Counted from the first letter of the stretch, positions 1-7,962 are shown. The stretch is 64,000 nucleotides of DNA from Polaribacter sp. L3A8 (GCF_009796785.1 NZ_CP047026.1:3082501-3146500), one strand, 5' to 3'. A program made the numbers and translations. Notes: generated by a model not told the origin, from the letters alone.

Positions 1-442
1 CACCAGTAATAATGTCTACTTTATTCTTGTATTTTTTAAAACTAATATTTCTAATATCTCCTTCAATAACATTCCAATTTGGTCTATTATTTCTTAATGT
101 TTGGCAAGCCCATTTGTCTATTTCATTTAAAGCTTCACATTTAATACCTGCTTTTTCTAAGCCAATTGCTAAACCACCAGCGCCCGCAAAAAGTTCTAAA
201 ACCTTATACTCATTATTCGGGAGTTCAAAATTATCAACTATATCGTCTACTTCATTTTCAAAAAGATTTAACAAAGAATTTATTTCTTCTTTTTTATAGA
301 TTCTATACTCACTAATTGGTTCTCTTGCTGCAATTAGTTTTCCATTTCTATCCCATCTTCTTAAAGTTTCTTTACTTTTACCTAGAATTTCTGAAGCTTC
401 AGCTAAAGAATAATAATTTTTTATAACCACATTAGTCAACAT
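1..442 (-). CDS. C5 cytosine DNA methyltransferase, N-terminal part (runs off left edge)
   Basis: An open frame read on the minus strand from an ATG at 442 to the window edge gives 147 residues. Residues about 10-55 form a MerR/excisionase-type helix-turn-helix (YYSLAEASEILGKSKETLRR). From about residue 78 the AdoMet-binding motif I of C5 methyltransferases follows (LELFAGAGGLAIGLEKAG), then motif II (NEIDKWACQTLRNN) and a GD(I) motif III; the catalytic Pro-Cys motif IV lies beyond the edge. Such enzymes methylate cytosine in a restriction-modification system or as orphans. The N-terminal HTH suggests it also represses its own promoter, as M.EcoRII and M.SsoII do; a palindrome lies over its promoter. 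The partner nuclease, if any, is outside the window. The ATG at 449 is closed by an early stop, so 442 is the start. Confidence 0.9.
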   Translation of the reverse strand, partial: MLTNVVIKNYYSLAEASEILGKSKETLRRWDRNGKLIAAREPISEYRIYKKEEINSLLNLFENEVDDIVDNFELPNNEYKVLELFAGAGGLAIGLEKAGIKCEALNEIDKWACQTLRNNRPNWNVIEGDIRNISFKKYKNKVDIITG

Positions 443-450
443 TAAACATT

Positions 451-484
451 GGTTACAAATATAGTAAAATATATATATGTAACC
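451..484. promoter_or_regulatory. Palindromic operator over the methyltransferase promoter
   Basis: GGTTACA (451-457), 20 bp, TGTAACC (478-484) is a perfect 7-bp inverted repeat. The minus-strand -7 box TATATTTG (456-463) overlaps its inner edge, about 14 bp before the methyltransferase ATG. The placement fits autorepression by the HTH-methyltransferase; this is inference. Confidence 0.5.
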
Positions 485-513
485 TATCGATTATTTAAAA
501 CTTGATATTTTAA

Positions 514-1311
514 TTACTGCCCATTAAAATCAGTATGGCTTAAGGTTTTCATAAATAAAATAAGGTTGCTTTTTTCTTCTTCGGTAATAGCAATTCTATT
601 GTTGTTCTCTTTTAAAATAGGATCTAAATTATCGGCACTAAAACCTGTAACATCACTATCTCTGTTACCACCAATATTTTCTACAAACTTCATCATTTCT
701 GTAGCTGTATGTGCACTTGGTGTTGCATTGTTGGTAATATTTGCAGTAGAAACTAAAGTAACTGTATCATCCATATAATGCTCTATAGCATTAAAATAGA
801 CTTTGGTATCCCAAATTTTTATGATGCCTTTTTTAAAAAATTGCTTGTAGGCAACAGAGGTAATTAAAGCTCTAGATAATGATGTCTCTATAGGTAGTGC
901 AGGAAAAACAACATCTTTTGCTCTATCAAAAATAGCATCTACTCTTACAGAGGATAAATCACTGGTTTTGTAAGCAACACCTAAGGATGTATTTAGTTTC
1001 TTGTATTGAGAATGGTTTAATTCGTTGTTATTTCCGTTGCTATAATTCTCTGCTTTTCTGTTAGAAATACATCCATCAACCACCAATTTATCATCGGAAT
1101 AAGAAACATTAGCAAGGTTAAAAAACTGATTATTGTTAAATTAAAAACCAGTTTAATTTTCTCCGCTCCATTTTTTTGAATATGAGAATGTGGTACTTTT
1201 CTTTTTTATATTGATACTACCTGCTATAGTTGCTCCGTGTAAACTACCTGGTTGTCCTGATTTTATATCAATTTCAGAAAGATTATTACTTTCTATATAA
1301 GAAGTTGGCAT
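514..1311 (-). pseudogene. Copper-type TonB-dependent receptor, distal remnant
   Basis: Read on the minus strand from 1311, the first ~50 residues match the end of a TonB-dependent receptor plug (ESNNLSEIDIKSGQPGSLHG, then ATIAGSINIKKK). Two in-frame stops follow near 1143-1130, then in the same frame mid-barrel sequence (NQFFNLANVSYSDDKLVVDG ... RVDAIFDRAKDVVFPALPIE ... WDTKVYFNAIEHYMDD). Plug and barrel pieces are abutted, so several hundred residues have been lost. The last ~75 residues no longer look like barrel and end in EEEKSNLILFMKTLSHTDF, similar to the C-terminus of di-heme cytochrome c peroxidases/MbnH-like proteins. The proximal part of the receptor is at 4565-4961. The gene is dead: stops, deletion and insertion. 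Confidence 0.7.
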
Positions 1312-1356
1312 TAATTAAAAACATATCGGTATTTATAGATTTGTTATATTTGAATT

Positions 1357-1659
1357 ATGAATTTAATAGAAATTAATAAAGCATTATCAAATCAAGTTAG
1401 AGTTGATATCCTAAATTGGCTTAAAAAACCAGAAGATAATTTCCCACCTCATTTAGAGTTAGGTCATTTTGATTTTGGCGTTTGTCTTGTTTTTATTAAA
1501 AATAAAGCTAATTTATCACAATCTACAATATCTCAATATATGTCTCAATTACAAAAATCAGGTCTTGTTACAGCGACAAGACTAGGTAAATGGACATATT
1601 TTAAAAGAAATGAACAAAATATTAAAAAATATATTAATCAACTTAATAAAGAACTTTAA
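1357..1659 (+). CDS. ArsR/SmtB-family transcriptional regulator
   Basis: This is a 100-residue winged-helix protein. It starts with the ArsR signature (NKALSNQVRVDILNWL), and the recognition helix region is NLSQSTISQYMSQLQKSGLV followed by the wing (TATRLGKWTYFKR). No CxC metal box is obvious, so the ligand is unknown. A -7 box TATATTTG (1345-1352) lies only 4 bp before the ATG, so the mRNA is probably leaderless. The gene is 48 bp upstream of the PLP decarboxylase in the same direction, so it likely controls that gene and itself. Both sit inside the insertion in the receptor pseudogene, which suggests horizontal arrival. Confidence 0.85.
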   Translation: MNLIEINKALSNQVRVDILNWLKKPEDNFPPHLELGHFDFGVCLVFIKNKANLSQSTISQYMSQLQKSGLVTATRLGKWTYFKRNEQNIKKYINQLNKEL

Positions 1660-1707
1660 GTTTTACACCTACAATTCGATATTTCTCTATTTATAAATTA
1701 ATAAAAA

Positions 1708-3126
1708 ATGAAAAACAACATTCAAAATAAAATGTTTCTAGAAATTAGAAACAAAGAAATATTTAACCAAGCCCAACAGTATTCATTTGAATATTTAGAA
1801 AGTGTTTTTGACCGAAATGTTTACCCAACAGAAGAAGCTGTCAAAAACTTGTCAATATTTAACGAAGAACTACCTACTGATTCTACAAATGCTAAAAGTG
1901 TATTAGAGCAGTTAAATAAATACGGGAGTCCTGCAACAACAGCAACATTAGGTGGGAGATACTTCGGATTCGTTTGCGGAAGTTCAGTTCCTGTAGGTTT
2001 AGCAGCCAAAAGCTTAGGAACTTATTGGGATCAAGCACCAGCAATGAATGTTTTATCACCAATTGGAAGTAAACTAGAATCTGTTGTAGAAAAATGGCTC
2101 GTAGATTTATTTAATTTACCACCAAACACATCTGCAGGATTTGTAAGCGGAACATCTACTGCTAATCTATGTGGTTTGGCAGCAGCAAGATTTCGTGTTC
2201 TAAAAAGGAATAATTGGGATATAAATGAAAAAGGCCTTAGAGACTCACCTAAAATAAGAATTGTAACAGGAAAACAATCGCATTCAACAGTTTTAAAAGC
2301 AATAGGCATATTAGGCTTAGGAACAGAAAACATTGAATGGGTGGATGTAGACAATCAAGGTAGAATTATTCCTGATTTAATTCCTGAATTAGATGAGAAT
2401 ACAATTCTAATTTTGCAAGCGGGTAATGTAAATAGTGGTGCATTTGATAACTTTGAAGTCATTTGCAAGAAAGCAAAAAAAGCCAATACTTGGGTTCATA
2501 TCGATGGTGCATTTGGTTTGTGGGCTGAGGCAGTAAATGAATTAAAATATTTAACAAAAGGAATAGGAAATGCTACTTCTTGGGCTGTAGATGGTCACAA
2601 AACATTGAACACACCTTATGATTGTGGAATCATACTTTGTTCAGACCAAGAAGCTATGACTTCTGCTCTTCATATGTCTGGAAGCTATATTATAGAAAGT
2701 ACTGAAAGAGACGGAATGTTTTACACACCTGAAATGTCTCGAAGAGCAAGAATAATTGAATTATGGTCAATAATGAAGTATCTAGGGAAAAACGGAATTG
2801 ATGAAATGATTCTAACTATGAATCAAAGAGCAAAACAATTTGCAGAAGAAATAGAAAAAACAAAAGGTTTTCACGTTGAAAATGATATTGTTTTTAATCA
2901 AGTAATTGTGAGATGTGATTCGGACAAAATTACTGAACAGGTTTTAAGTAATATACAAACGTTAAGAGAATGTTGGCTTGGTGGTTCTATGTGGTTTGGG
3001 AAAAAAGTTATGAGAATAAGCATATGCTCTTGGGCTACTACTGAAAACGACATATCTAAATCTGTGAAATCATTTGAAAAGGCGTTAGAATTGGAAATAA
3101 CTAATGCTAACAAAGAACTGAGCTAA
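1708..3126 (+). CDS. PLP-dependent group II amino-acid decarboxylase family protein
   Basis: This 472-residue protein has the fold type I PLP pattern of the glutamate/aromatic decarboxylase family: SGTSTANLCGLAAARF near residue 147, HIDGAFG with the PLP-ring His and Asp at 264-266, and the Schiff-base lysine K298 in DGHKTLN. The family decarboxylates glutamate, aspartate, tyrosine, DOPA or similar amino acids, though some members do other PLP chemistry; the substrate cannot be read from sequence. It is full length for the family. It follows the ArsR gene by 48 bp, so it is probably co-transcribed with and regulated by it, and is part of the inserted segment. Confidence 0.8.
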   Translation: MKNNIQNKMFLEIRNKEIFNQAQQYSFEYLESVFDRNVYPTEEAVKNLSIFNEELPTDSTNAKSVLEQLNKYGSPATTATLGGRYFGFVCGSSVPVGLAAKSLGTYWDQAPAMNVLSPIGSKLESVVEKWLVDLFNLPPNTSAGFVSGTSTANLCGLAAARFRVLKRNNWDINEKGLRDSPKIRIVTGKQSHSTVLKAIGILGLGTENIEWVDVDNQGRIIPDLIPELDENTILILQAGNVNSGAFDNFEVICKKAKKANTWVHIDGAFGLWAEAVNELKYLTKGIGNATSWAVDGHKTLNTPYDCGIILCSDQEAMTSALHMSGSYIIESTERDGMFYTPEMSRRARIIELWSIMKYLGKNGIDEMILTMNQRAKQFAEEIEKTKGFHVENDIVFNQVIVRCDSDKITEQVLSNIQTLRECWLGGSMWFGKKVMRISICSWATTENDISKSVKSFEKALELEITNANKELS

Positions 3127-3225
3127 AAAACAACTCTTTTCTTCATTAAATTTACGCACTATTATTATAGGCTCATAATTCTATCAATTAGTATTTTGAG
3201 CTTTTATTTTTTATGTAATTACTAT

Positions 3226-4194
3226 TTATTTTGATAAAACAGAAACGTACGTTTCGTCATATGGTAAACCTGATTTTGCGATAGCAAAACTCTGTTTTAT
3301 CAATTTATTTGAAACCGCTATTAAAGCCAATTTCTTACTCTTACCCTTGTTAACAATTCGCTCATAAATCTCACGACATCCTTTATTATGTTTACAAGCT
3401 GTAAAAGCACAGAGAAACAAGAGGTTTCGTAGTTTCCTATTTCCAACCTTACTTATTCTACTTCTTCCACGTACACTACTTCCAGACACTCTTATCGTTG
3501 GAGTGATCCCTACATAACTACATAATTGTGAAGCCGTTTCAAACTTCCTAAACCCATCAGTAATTACGATTAAAAACAATGCCGTTTTCAAACCTATCCC
3601 TGGAATACTAGTTAGTAATGTTAATTGTGCTTGCTGGTCTTGTTTTACTAACGAAAGTACTTTTGTTTCGATTCCTAAAATCTCTTTATCTAAATGTTTT
3701 TTAGTCCGTTTTAAAGAACCATAAACCCACTTAGAGGGAATCCCTAAAACTTCTTCTCCGTGAATTTTATTCTTTACCGCTGTGCGTTTTTTAATATCAC
3801 TATCTAATAATCTAAACAACTGTAAGCACTCACTCTGAACATTGGTAAGAGCAGTATACAATGGAACTTCATTGATGCCTCCATATTCACAGATAGCCTT
3901 TGCATCACTTTTATCCGTCTTTACTTTAGACAATTTCATTTGGATAAAACGCTTTACAGATAAAGGATTTACAACAGATACAAAAATGCTTTGTTTGTAT
4001 AAAAACTGAGCTAACCTGTAATGGTAATAACCCGTTGCTTCCATAATTACTAATGAGTTTTTAGGGAGATTTTTTAAGAATATTTTAAACCCTAATTCAT
4101 CATTTTTAAACTGATCATGACCACTTGTACTTCCATAAACATCAAAAACGTCTTTACTGATGTCAACTCCAAAAATTTCCTTATATTTATTCAT
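3226..4194 (-). CDS. IS110-family transposase
   Basis: This is a 322-residue transposase with an N-terminal RuvC-like DEDD domain (GVDISKDVFDVY; MEATGYYHY; KVKTDKSDAKAI) and a C-terminal Transposase_20 domain (LLTSIPGIGLKTALFLIVIT; YVGITPTIRVSG) that supplies the catalytic serine in this family. MNKYKEIF at 4194 is chosen as the start; the longer frame to 4263 adds 23 residues unlike the family. IS110 elements lack inverted repeats, so the ends are not visible. The protein appears intact. The upstream noncoding stretch 4195-4400 has hairpins and may encode the guiding bridge RNA. Confidence 0.9.
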   Translation of the reverse strand: MNKYKEIFGVDISKDVFDVYGSTSGHDQFKNDELGFKIFLKNLPKNSLVIMEATGYYHYRLAQFLYKQSIFVSVVNPLSVKRFIQMKLSKVKTDKSDAKAICEYGGINEVPLYTALTNVQSECLQLFRLLDSDIKKRTAVKNKIHGEEVLGIPSKWVYGSLKRTKKHLDKEILGIETKVLSLVKQDQQAQLTLLTSIPGIGLKTALFLIVITDGFRKFETASQLCSYVGITPTIRVSGSSVRGRSRISKVGNRKLRNLLFLCAFTACKHNKGCREIYERIVNKGKSKKLALIAVSNKLIKQSFAIAKSGLPYDETYVSVLSK

Positions 4195-4263
4195 AAGAAC
4201 TGATTTATGAAAGAATAACCTACTTTTACTCACAACAACTTGAAAACGAGATCTAGGTCTCAC

Positions 4264-4400
4264 AGAACTGAACGTGATTTTAGTAGAAAAGAGAGAGGAT
4301 TACCAATGTTGTCGAAGTCTAAGCTTCACCGTATAAATTAACCTTAATTCTCTCTTTTATTCTTTCTGATTATATACTTAAATTTAGTCTTTTATTATAA
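4264..4400 (-). ncRNA. Candidate IS110 bridge RNA region
   Basis: This noncoding stretch lies directly upstream of the transposase. AAAAGAGAGA (4287-4296) pairs perfectly with 4349-4358; after a GG bulge, ATTA (4299-4302) pairs with 4345-4348. The 42-nt apical part contains a smaller GAAG/CTTC hairpin. Known IS110 elements such as IS621 encode a bridge RNA in the upstream noncoding end with stem-loops that pair with target and donor DNA. Position and structure fit; loop-to-target pairing was not established. Confidence 0.3.
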
Positions 4401-4451
4401 AATGCTAACTTAAGCCGTATATAATTTATTGCTGGCTTCTTGCCTACTTGC

Positions 4452-4471
4452 GAAAGTCCTCGCGGACTTTC
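4452..4471. repeat. Perfect hairpin near the right end of the insertion
   Basis: GAAAGTCC-TCGC-GGACTTTC is an 8-bp perfect stem with a 4-base loop, in a block (about 4400-4549) that ends in ACGTTGGCAACA. There is no U-tract, so it is not a terminator. It may be the structured end of the inserted unit, loosely like a cassette recombination site; this is speculative. Confidence 0.4.
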
Positions 4472-4564
4472 TATCTGTGATTTATTTGTTAACTTTAGTG
4501 CTTAGAACACGCAACTAATCTTAGACAATTACGTTGGCAACAAACCATATAATAACATTACCAG

Positions 4565-4961
4565 ATCCATTTTATCTGTACAAGCGCCAAAAACATGCAT
4601 GCCGTCTATGGTAACCATAGAACGCTCCGTACTCAGGTTATTAGAGGTTCCCAAGCATACGCACCACGTTTAATAAAACTGATGTTATCTGTAGAAGCTA
4701 AAAATTCATCAACAGAAACAGCTATTTTCATTTTCGTTTCTATTTTCTTCTTTTGGCAGCAATAATTACAATTTCATCCAAGATTCCTCTTAAACTAGCT
4801 CTTTTTTAGGTATAATCTCCGCTAATTATTGATGTGACTTCTTCGAACTCTATATATTTGGTAGTTTTAATGTTTAATTCTACTTTGTAATCCGTTTTTT
4901 CTAGCGTATAAGAAGTAATCACAACAAGAGTTGCAATTACAATAAAAAGTAAATGTTTCAT
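4565..4961 (-). pseudogene. Copper-type TonB-dependent receptor, proximal remnant
   Basis: The frame starts with a signal peptide (MKHLLFIVIATLVVITSYTL) at 4961 and is broken by a stop after GDYT, two more stops after KRRK, and a frameshift after AYAWEPLIT. Joined across frames it reads GILDEIVIIAAKRRK, KIAVSVDEFLASTDNISFIK, RGAYAWEPL, ERSMVTIDGMHVFGACTDKM. That is the N-terminal plug of OprC/NosA-like outer-membrane copper receptors. It ends at about 4565, where the insertion begins; the rest is at 514-1311. The copper assignment rests on the recognised GMHVFGACTDKMD signature. Confidence 0.65.
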
Positions 4962-4962
4962 T

Positions 4963-5055
4963 TTTAATATAATCGTAAAAAGCGGCATATTTTAATAACG
5001 GAAGCTGAGGTTTCGTAAGTAAGAATAAAGATAAAAAGATGGCTGTTATTTTCAC
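4963..5055 (-). pseudogene. Remnant of a small secreted protein upstream of the receptor
   Basis: From a GTG at 5055 the frame gives MKITAIFLSLFLLTKPQLPL followed by LKYAAFYDYIK and then runs into the receptor start in another frame. Short flavobacterial proteins with a signal peptide and an LPLxxYxxxYDYI segment are often found beside copper-type receptors; this appears to be a truncated one lacking the Cys-rich C-terminus. Low confidence. Confidence 0.35.
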
Positions 5056-5122
5056 AATGCAAATATTTTGTTTTTTTAAAACTTGCCTAACCTTACATTA
5101 TTTATAATAACTTTTTCCTAAA

Positions 5123-5160
5123 ACAAAAAAAGACAAACATTTAAGTTTGTCTTTTTTTGT
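5123..5160 (-). terminator. Intrinsic terminator after the KDG kinase gene
   Basis: A 16-bp perfect stem (5123-5138 / 5145-5160) with the 6-base loop ATTTAA has A/T-tracts on both sides, so it can work in both directions; it lies 20 bp past the kinase stop codon. Confidence 0.8.
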
Positions 5161-5179
5161 ATAGATATATTGCTTGTTA

Positions 5180-6184
5180 TTATCTCTGTAATCTACCTGT
5201 GGTATTACCTTCTAGAATACTCATTACTTCTTTTTCGTTTGCGTAATTAATATCGCCTAAATAGGTGTGTTTAATAGCACAAGCTGCACTACCAAATTCC
5301 ATAGTTTTAAAGTCATCAAATTTTTGTAAACCATGAATTATTCCGGCAGCAAAAGCATCACCAGTACCAATTCTGTCTACAATATGTGTGATGTCTAAAT
5401 CTTGGGTTTCTTTAAATTCTTTACCATTCCACATTCTTGCTCTAATTTTATGCCAAGAAGAATTGATAGATGTTCTTATTTTGTCGAACACTTTTTCTAT
5501 GGTAGGATATTTTTCCATTAATTGCTTACTAGCTTCAATAAAATCTTCATTAGAATAAGAAAAATTGGTATCTAAAAGTTCATTTATTTCATTTACACCT
5601 CCAATAAAAACGGTAGAATAATTAACTAATTCTGATAAAACTTCTTTTGGAATTCCTCCCCATTTCCATAAACCACTTCTATACGTTGGATCCGCAGAAA
5701 TTCCCATACCTTTTTTCTGAGCAAGAATTAATCCTTCTTTTAAAGTTTCATAACCACCTTTACAAAGCGCAGGCGTAATCCCTGTCCAATGAAACCATTT
5801 TCCTTTTTTTAAAGATTTTTCCCAATCTACCATTTCTGGTTGAATTTCAGAAAAAGAAGAGTGGGATCTATTGTAAGAAATAGAACTCGGTCTCATAACT
5901 GCACCAACTTCTAAAAAATAAACACCTAAAGGTCTACTAGAACGAACAATTGCAGTAGTACTAACGTCAAATTTTCTTAGAAAAGAAATTGCAGTATCCC
6001 CTATAAAATCATCAGAAACACATGAAATATGTTTTACATCTGCTCCAAAATTTGATACAGAAATACCAACATTTAATTCTGTACCACCAAAATAAAATTC
6101 TACTTGGTTAGATTGAATAAATTTTTTATTTCCTGAAGGAGAAATTCGCATTAAAACTTCGCCAAATGTAATTATCTGATTCAT
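5180..6184 (-). CDS. kdgK: 2-dehydro-3-deoxygluconokinase (PfkB-family sugar kinase)
   Basis: This 334-residue ribokinase-fold enzyme phosphorylates KDG to KDPG with ATP in the Entner-Doudoroff branch used for alginate and uronate breakdown. Visible motifs are the N-terminal FGGTELNVGISVSNFG sugar/lid region, Tyr/Arg-rich KDG-type sequence (RPSSISYNRSHSSF), and the C-terminal anion-hole/catalytic motif DRIGTGDAFAAGI. A -7 box TATATTTG (minus; 6204-6211) lies 19 bp upstream of the ATG. A GntR-type palindrome lies ~195 bp upstream. No KDPG aldolase is adjacent. Other PfkB sugar kinases are possible, but the KDG type is the best fit. Confidence 0.8.
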   Translation of the reverse strand: MNQIITFGEVLMRISPSGNKKFIQSNQVEFYFGGTELNVGISVSNFGADVKHISCVSDDFIGDTAISFLRKFDVSTTAIVRSSRPLGVYFLEVGAVMRPSSISYNRSHSSFSEIQPEMVDWEKSLKKGKWFHWTGITPALCKGGYETLKEGLILAQKKGMGISADPTYRSGLWKWGGIPKEVLSELVNYSTVFIGGVNEINELLDTNFSYSNEDFIEASKQLMEKYPTIEKVFDKIRTSINSSWHKIRARMWNGKEFKETQDLDITHIVDRIGTGDAFAAGIIHGLQKFDDFKTMEFGSAACAIKHTYLGDINYANEKEVMSILEGNTTGRLQR

Positions 6185-6378
6185 AATAAAAGATTTTATA
6201 AAACAAATATACTTTATAAAAAAGGATTAAAGTGTTGTTTTATTTTTAAATATTCTAAGATATTGTTGAGTATATAATAATGTCAAAGCCTTTGTATTAA
6301 AGGGTTTTTAGCTCTTTTAATTTTTAAAGAGCTCTTTAAATAAAAATAAAAACTGAATAAAAAATGCATATTTACGTC

Positions 6379-6394
6379 AATTGGTTAACCAATT
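6379..6394. promoter_or_regulatory. Perfect 16-bp palindrome, GntR/FadR-type operator candidate
   Basis: AATTGGTTAACCAATT is a perfect palindrome fitting the TNGT-N-ACNA pattern of FadR-subfamily GntR repressors, which commonly control uronate genes. It lies in the 260-bp gap upstream of kdgK. No GntR gene is in the window. A perfect hairpin AGCTCTTT (6310-6317) / AAAGAGCT (6326-6333) without a U-tract lies between it and kdgK. Confidence 0.5.
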
Positions 6395-6444
6395 TTAAGC
6401 AAAATAAGTTAAAATAAAACTTGTATAATAAAATAAACAGCTAA

Positions 6445-7230
6445 TTATGCTCTTAAAGAGGATATAAAACGAATTGTTTGGTTGTTAAACATTTCTGGTT
6501 GTTCTACATTTACCACATGACCACAATTTTCTATAACAAAAAGTGATGAAGTAACATGTTTGGCAACAATGTTTTTTATAGAAGGCAAAAACAAATGATC
6601 TTCGGCTCCCATTACGTATAGCGTAGGGATTTTAATATCTTTTGTTCTAAAAAAGCGTAAAAGTGGGTTAATTTCTGATGTTAATTTAAACCAACGTAAA
6701 AATTCTTTTTGATATAATTTCTTCGCTTCGTTAACAAACAACAATCTAGAGTTTTTATGATTTTTCTTTGGCATTATAATAAATGCAAAGAGTTTATACA
6801 ATAACATATAAGGCACTACAGATTTAAAGATATTGCCAAGTTTCATTAATACTTGAGAGCGGAAGTTCATTTTAATAATGGCACCGCCCATAATCATACT
6901 TTTTACCATTTCTGGTCTTTTTTCTGCAAGATTTCTAATAAGAATAGTACCTAAAGAAATACCTATAAAATGAGACTTTTCAATTTTTAAATGATCTATT
7001 ACTTCAACAATATCTGCCGTAATAGAATCAAAAGTATACTTTGCTTTAAAGGTATCTTTTAACTTAGGTTTACTGTCTCCGTGGCCACGTAAGTCTAAAA
7101 TTAAAATATTAAAATGTTTTCTAAAATCTCTAACCTGTTTAAACCAAATAGAACTGCTGCCTCCTGCTCCGTGAACAAAAGTAACCCATTCTTTAGAGGT
7201 TGTATGTGGGTAAGAGTAGTAGTTTAACAA
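6445..7230 (-). CDS. Alpha/beta-fold hydrolase
   Basis: This 261-residue soluble protein has the complete alpha/beta-hydrolase pattern: oxyanion motif VTFVHGAGGSSSIW near residue 20, DLRGHGDS, nucleophile elbow GISLGT (Ser near residue 94), acid GAEDHLF and the catalytic His in NCGHVVNVEQPE near the end. The substrate is unknown; the family includes esterases, C-C hydrolases and haloperoxidases. It stands alone on the minus strand, 260 bp from kdgK and 357 bp from the cupredoxin gene, so there is no operon context. Confidence 0.85.
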   Translation of the reverse strand: MLNYYSYPHTTSKEWVTFVHGAGGSSSIWFKQVRDFRKHFNILILDLRGHGDSKPKLKDTFKAKYTFDSITADIVEVIDHLKIEKSHFIGISLGTILIRNLAEKRPEMVKSMIMGGAIIKMNFRSQVLMKLGNIFKSVVPYMLLYKLFAFIIMPKKNHKNSRLLFVNEAKKLYQKEFLRWFKLTSEINPLLRFFRTKDIKIPTLYVMGAEDHLFLPSIKNIVAKHVTSSLFVIENCGHVVNVEQPEMFNNQTIRFISSLRA

Positions 7231-7418
7231 ACGTTTATTTTTTTATTTAATAAAAACCGAAATGCTAAAATAAGACATTTAATTTTGATGTACATTAAAA
7301 TGTTTTTTTGAAGTTCGTAATTTACTTAATAGGAATAAAGAAATTTAATTATGAGCAAGAATTCATATACGTACTAAAGGTTAGGGAAATGTATTAGTTG
7401 TTGTTTTATATAGTTATT

Positions 7419-7526
7419 TATGAAAAAACGGATTTAAAACCTATAGAAATACTTCCGTTACCAGAGGGTAAAGCGTATGTTAGACCACCTATGAATTATC
7501 AAACTTTTATACCAGAAAAATTTTAG
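7419..7526 (+). pseudogene. Possible C-terminal gene remnant
   Basis: The 357-bp gap 7231-7587 has no intact gene. Its plus strand keeps a 35-codon open stretch reading EKTDLKPIEILPLPEGKAYV then RPPMNYQTFIPEKF and a stop, which looks like the tail of a protein; the frame is closed upstream by a TAG and no start is present. The family was not recognised. Confidence 0.25.
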
Positions 7527-7543
7527 TGTATAAACACAAAAAA

Positions 7544-7563
7544 GGCAAACATTTCTGTTTGCC
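7544..7563 (-). terminator. Intrinsic terminator after the cupredoxin gene
   Basis: GGCAAAC / GTTTGCC with a 6-base loop; on the minus strand it is followed by TTTTTT. It lies 24 bp past the cupredoxin stop. Confidence 0.7.
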
Positions 7564-7587
7564 CTCCCCCTAATTTGAATAAAGAAA

Positions 7588-7962
7588 TTATTCTACGATT
7601 AACGTATATTGTGGTGTTGGGTTTAAAGGACAGAAATAAACATATTCTCCTTTTGCAAGCGTTACTTCTTTAGAAGTTTCTTTGGTGTTGTTTTTTACTT
7701 GTGCAGTAACATACGCGTTTTTAATGTGCGCTTTTACATCTGCTTTTGGTGCTAAAACAAAACCTACATTATGCCCCACGTTGTTGTTTGCTACTTCAAA
7801 AATATAAGTTCCTTCAGATAAGGTAATTTGTTTCTGAGTAAACTCACCTTTTGTTTGTTCTAAAGAAACTGTTTTTACAGCTGCTTTATCCATTTTATCT
7901 TGTGCGTTTGTACTAAATGCGAAACCTAAAACTACTACTAAAATTGCGATTACTTTTTTCAT
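7588..7962 (-). CDS. Secreted cupredoxin-domain protein
   Basis: This 124-residue protein has an N-terminal signal peptide (cleavage near AFSTNA-QD) and a plastocyanin/azurin-like beta domain. A candidate type-1 copper His is H64 (VGHNVGF) and the Cys is C111 (YFCPLNPTPQYTL). The usual His and Met after the Cys are absent, which seems typical of this flavobacterial subfamily but makes copper binding uncertain. Probably a periplasmic electron-transfer or metal-binding protein. It follows the AhpD-like gene by 64 bp on the same strand and may be co-transcribed with it. Confidence 0.75.
   Translation of the reverse strand: MKKVIAILVVVLGFAFSTNAQDKMDKAAVKTVSLEQTKGEFTQKQITLSEGTYIFEVANNNVGHNVGFVLAPKADVKAHIKNAYVTAQVKNNTKETSKEVTLAKGEYVYFCPLNPTPQYTLIVE

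Larger units (their letters stand above)
1304..4549. mobile_element. 3.2-kb insertion splitting the receptor pseudogene
   Basis: The receptor reading stops near 4565 after TDKMD and resumes near 1308 with (P)TSYIESNNL, which is contiguous in intact OprC/NosA-like receptors. Everything between (ArsR gene, PLP decarboxylase, IS110 transposase, a structured end) is therefore inserted. GTTGGCA occurs at 1304-1310 and 4543-4549 as a direct repeat that could mark the ends. The exact borders are uncertain by about 20 bp because the flanking receptor sequence is degraded. The mechanism is unknown: the IS110 transposase may have brought the load or arrived later. Confidence 0.5.

Noticed and set aside
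12..299. Plus-strand 95-residue frame
   Set aside because: Antisense shadow of the C5 methyltransferase, whose motifs are clear on the minus strand.
4400..4549. Integron attC site at the end of the insertion
   Set aside because: The 7-bp GTTGGCA does not fit GTTRRRY and no paired outer boxes could be found; kept only as a hairpin.
4806..4988. Intact small protein starting at 4988
   Set aside because: The frame is the receptor signal peptide plus an early stop; following sequence in other frames is receptor plug, so it is a pseudogene piece.
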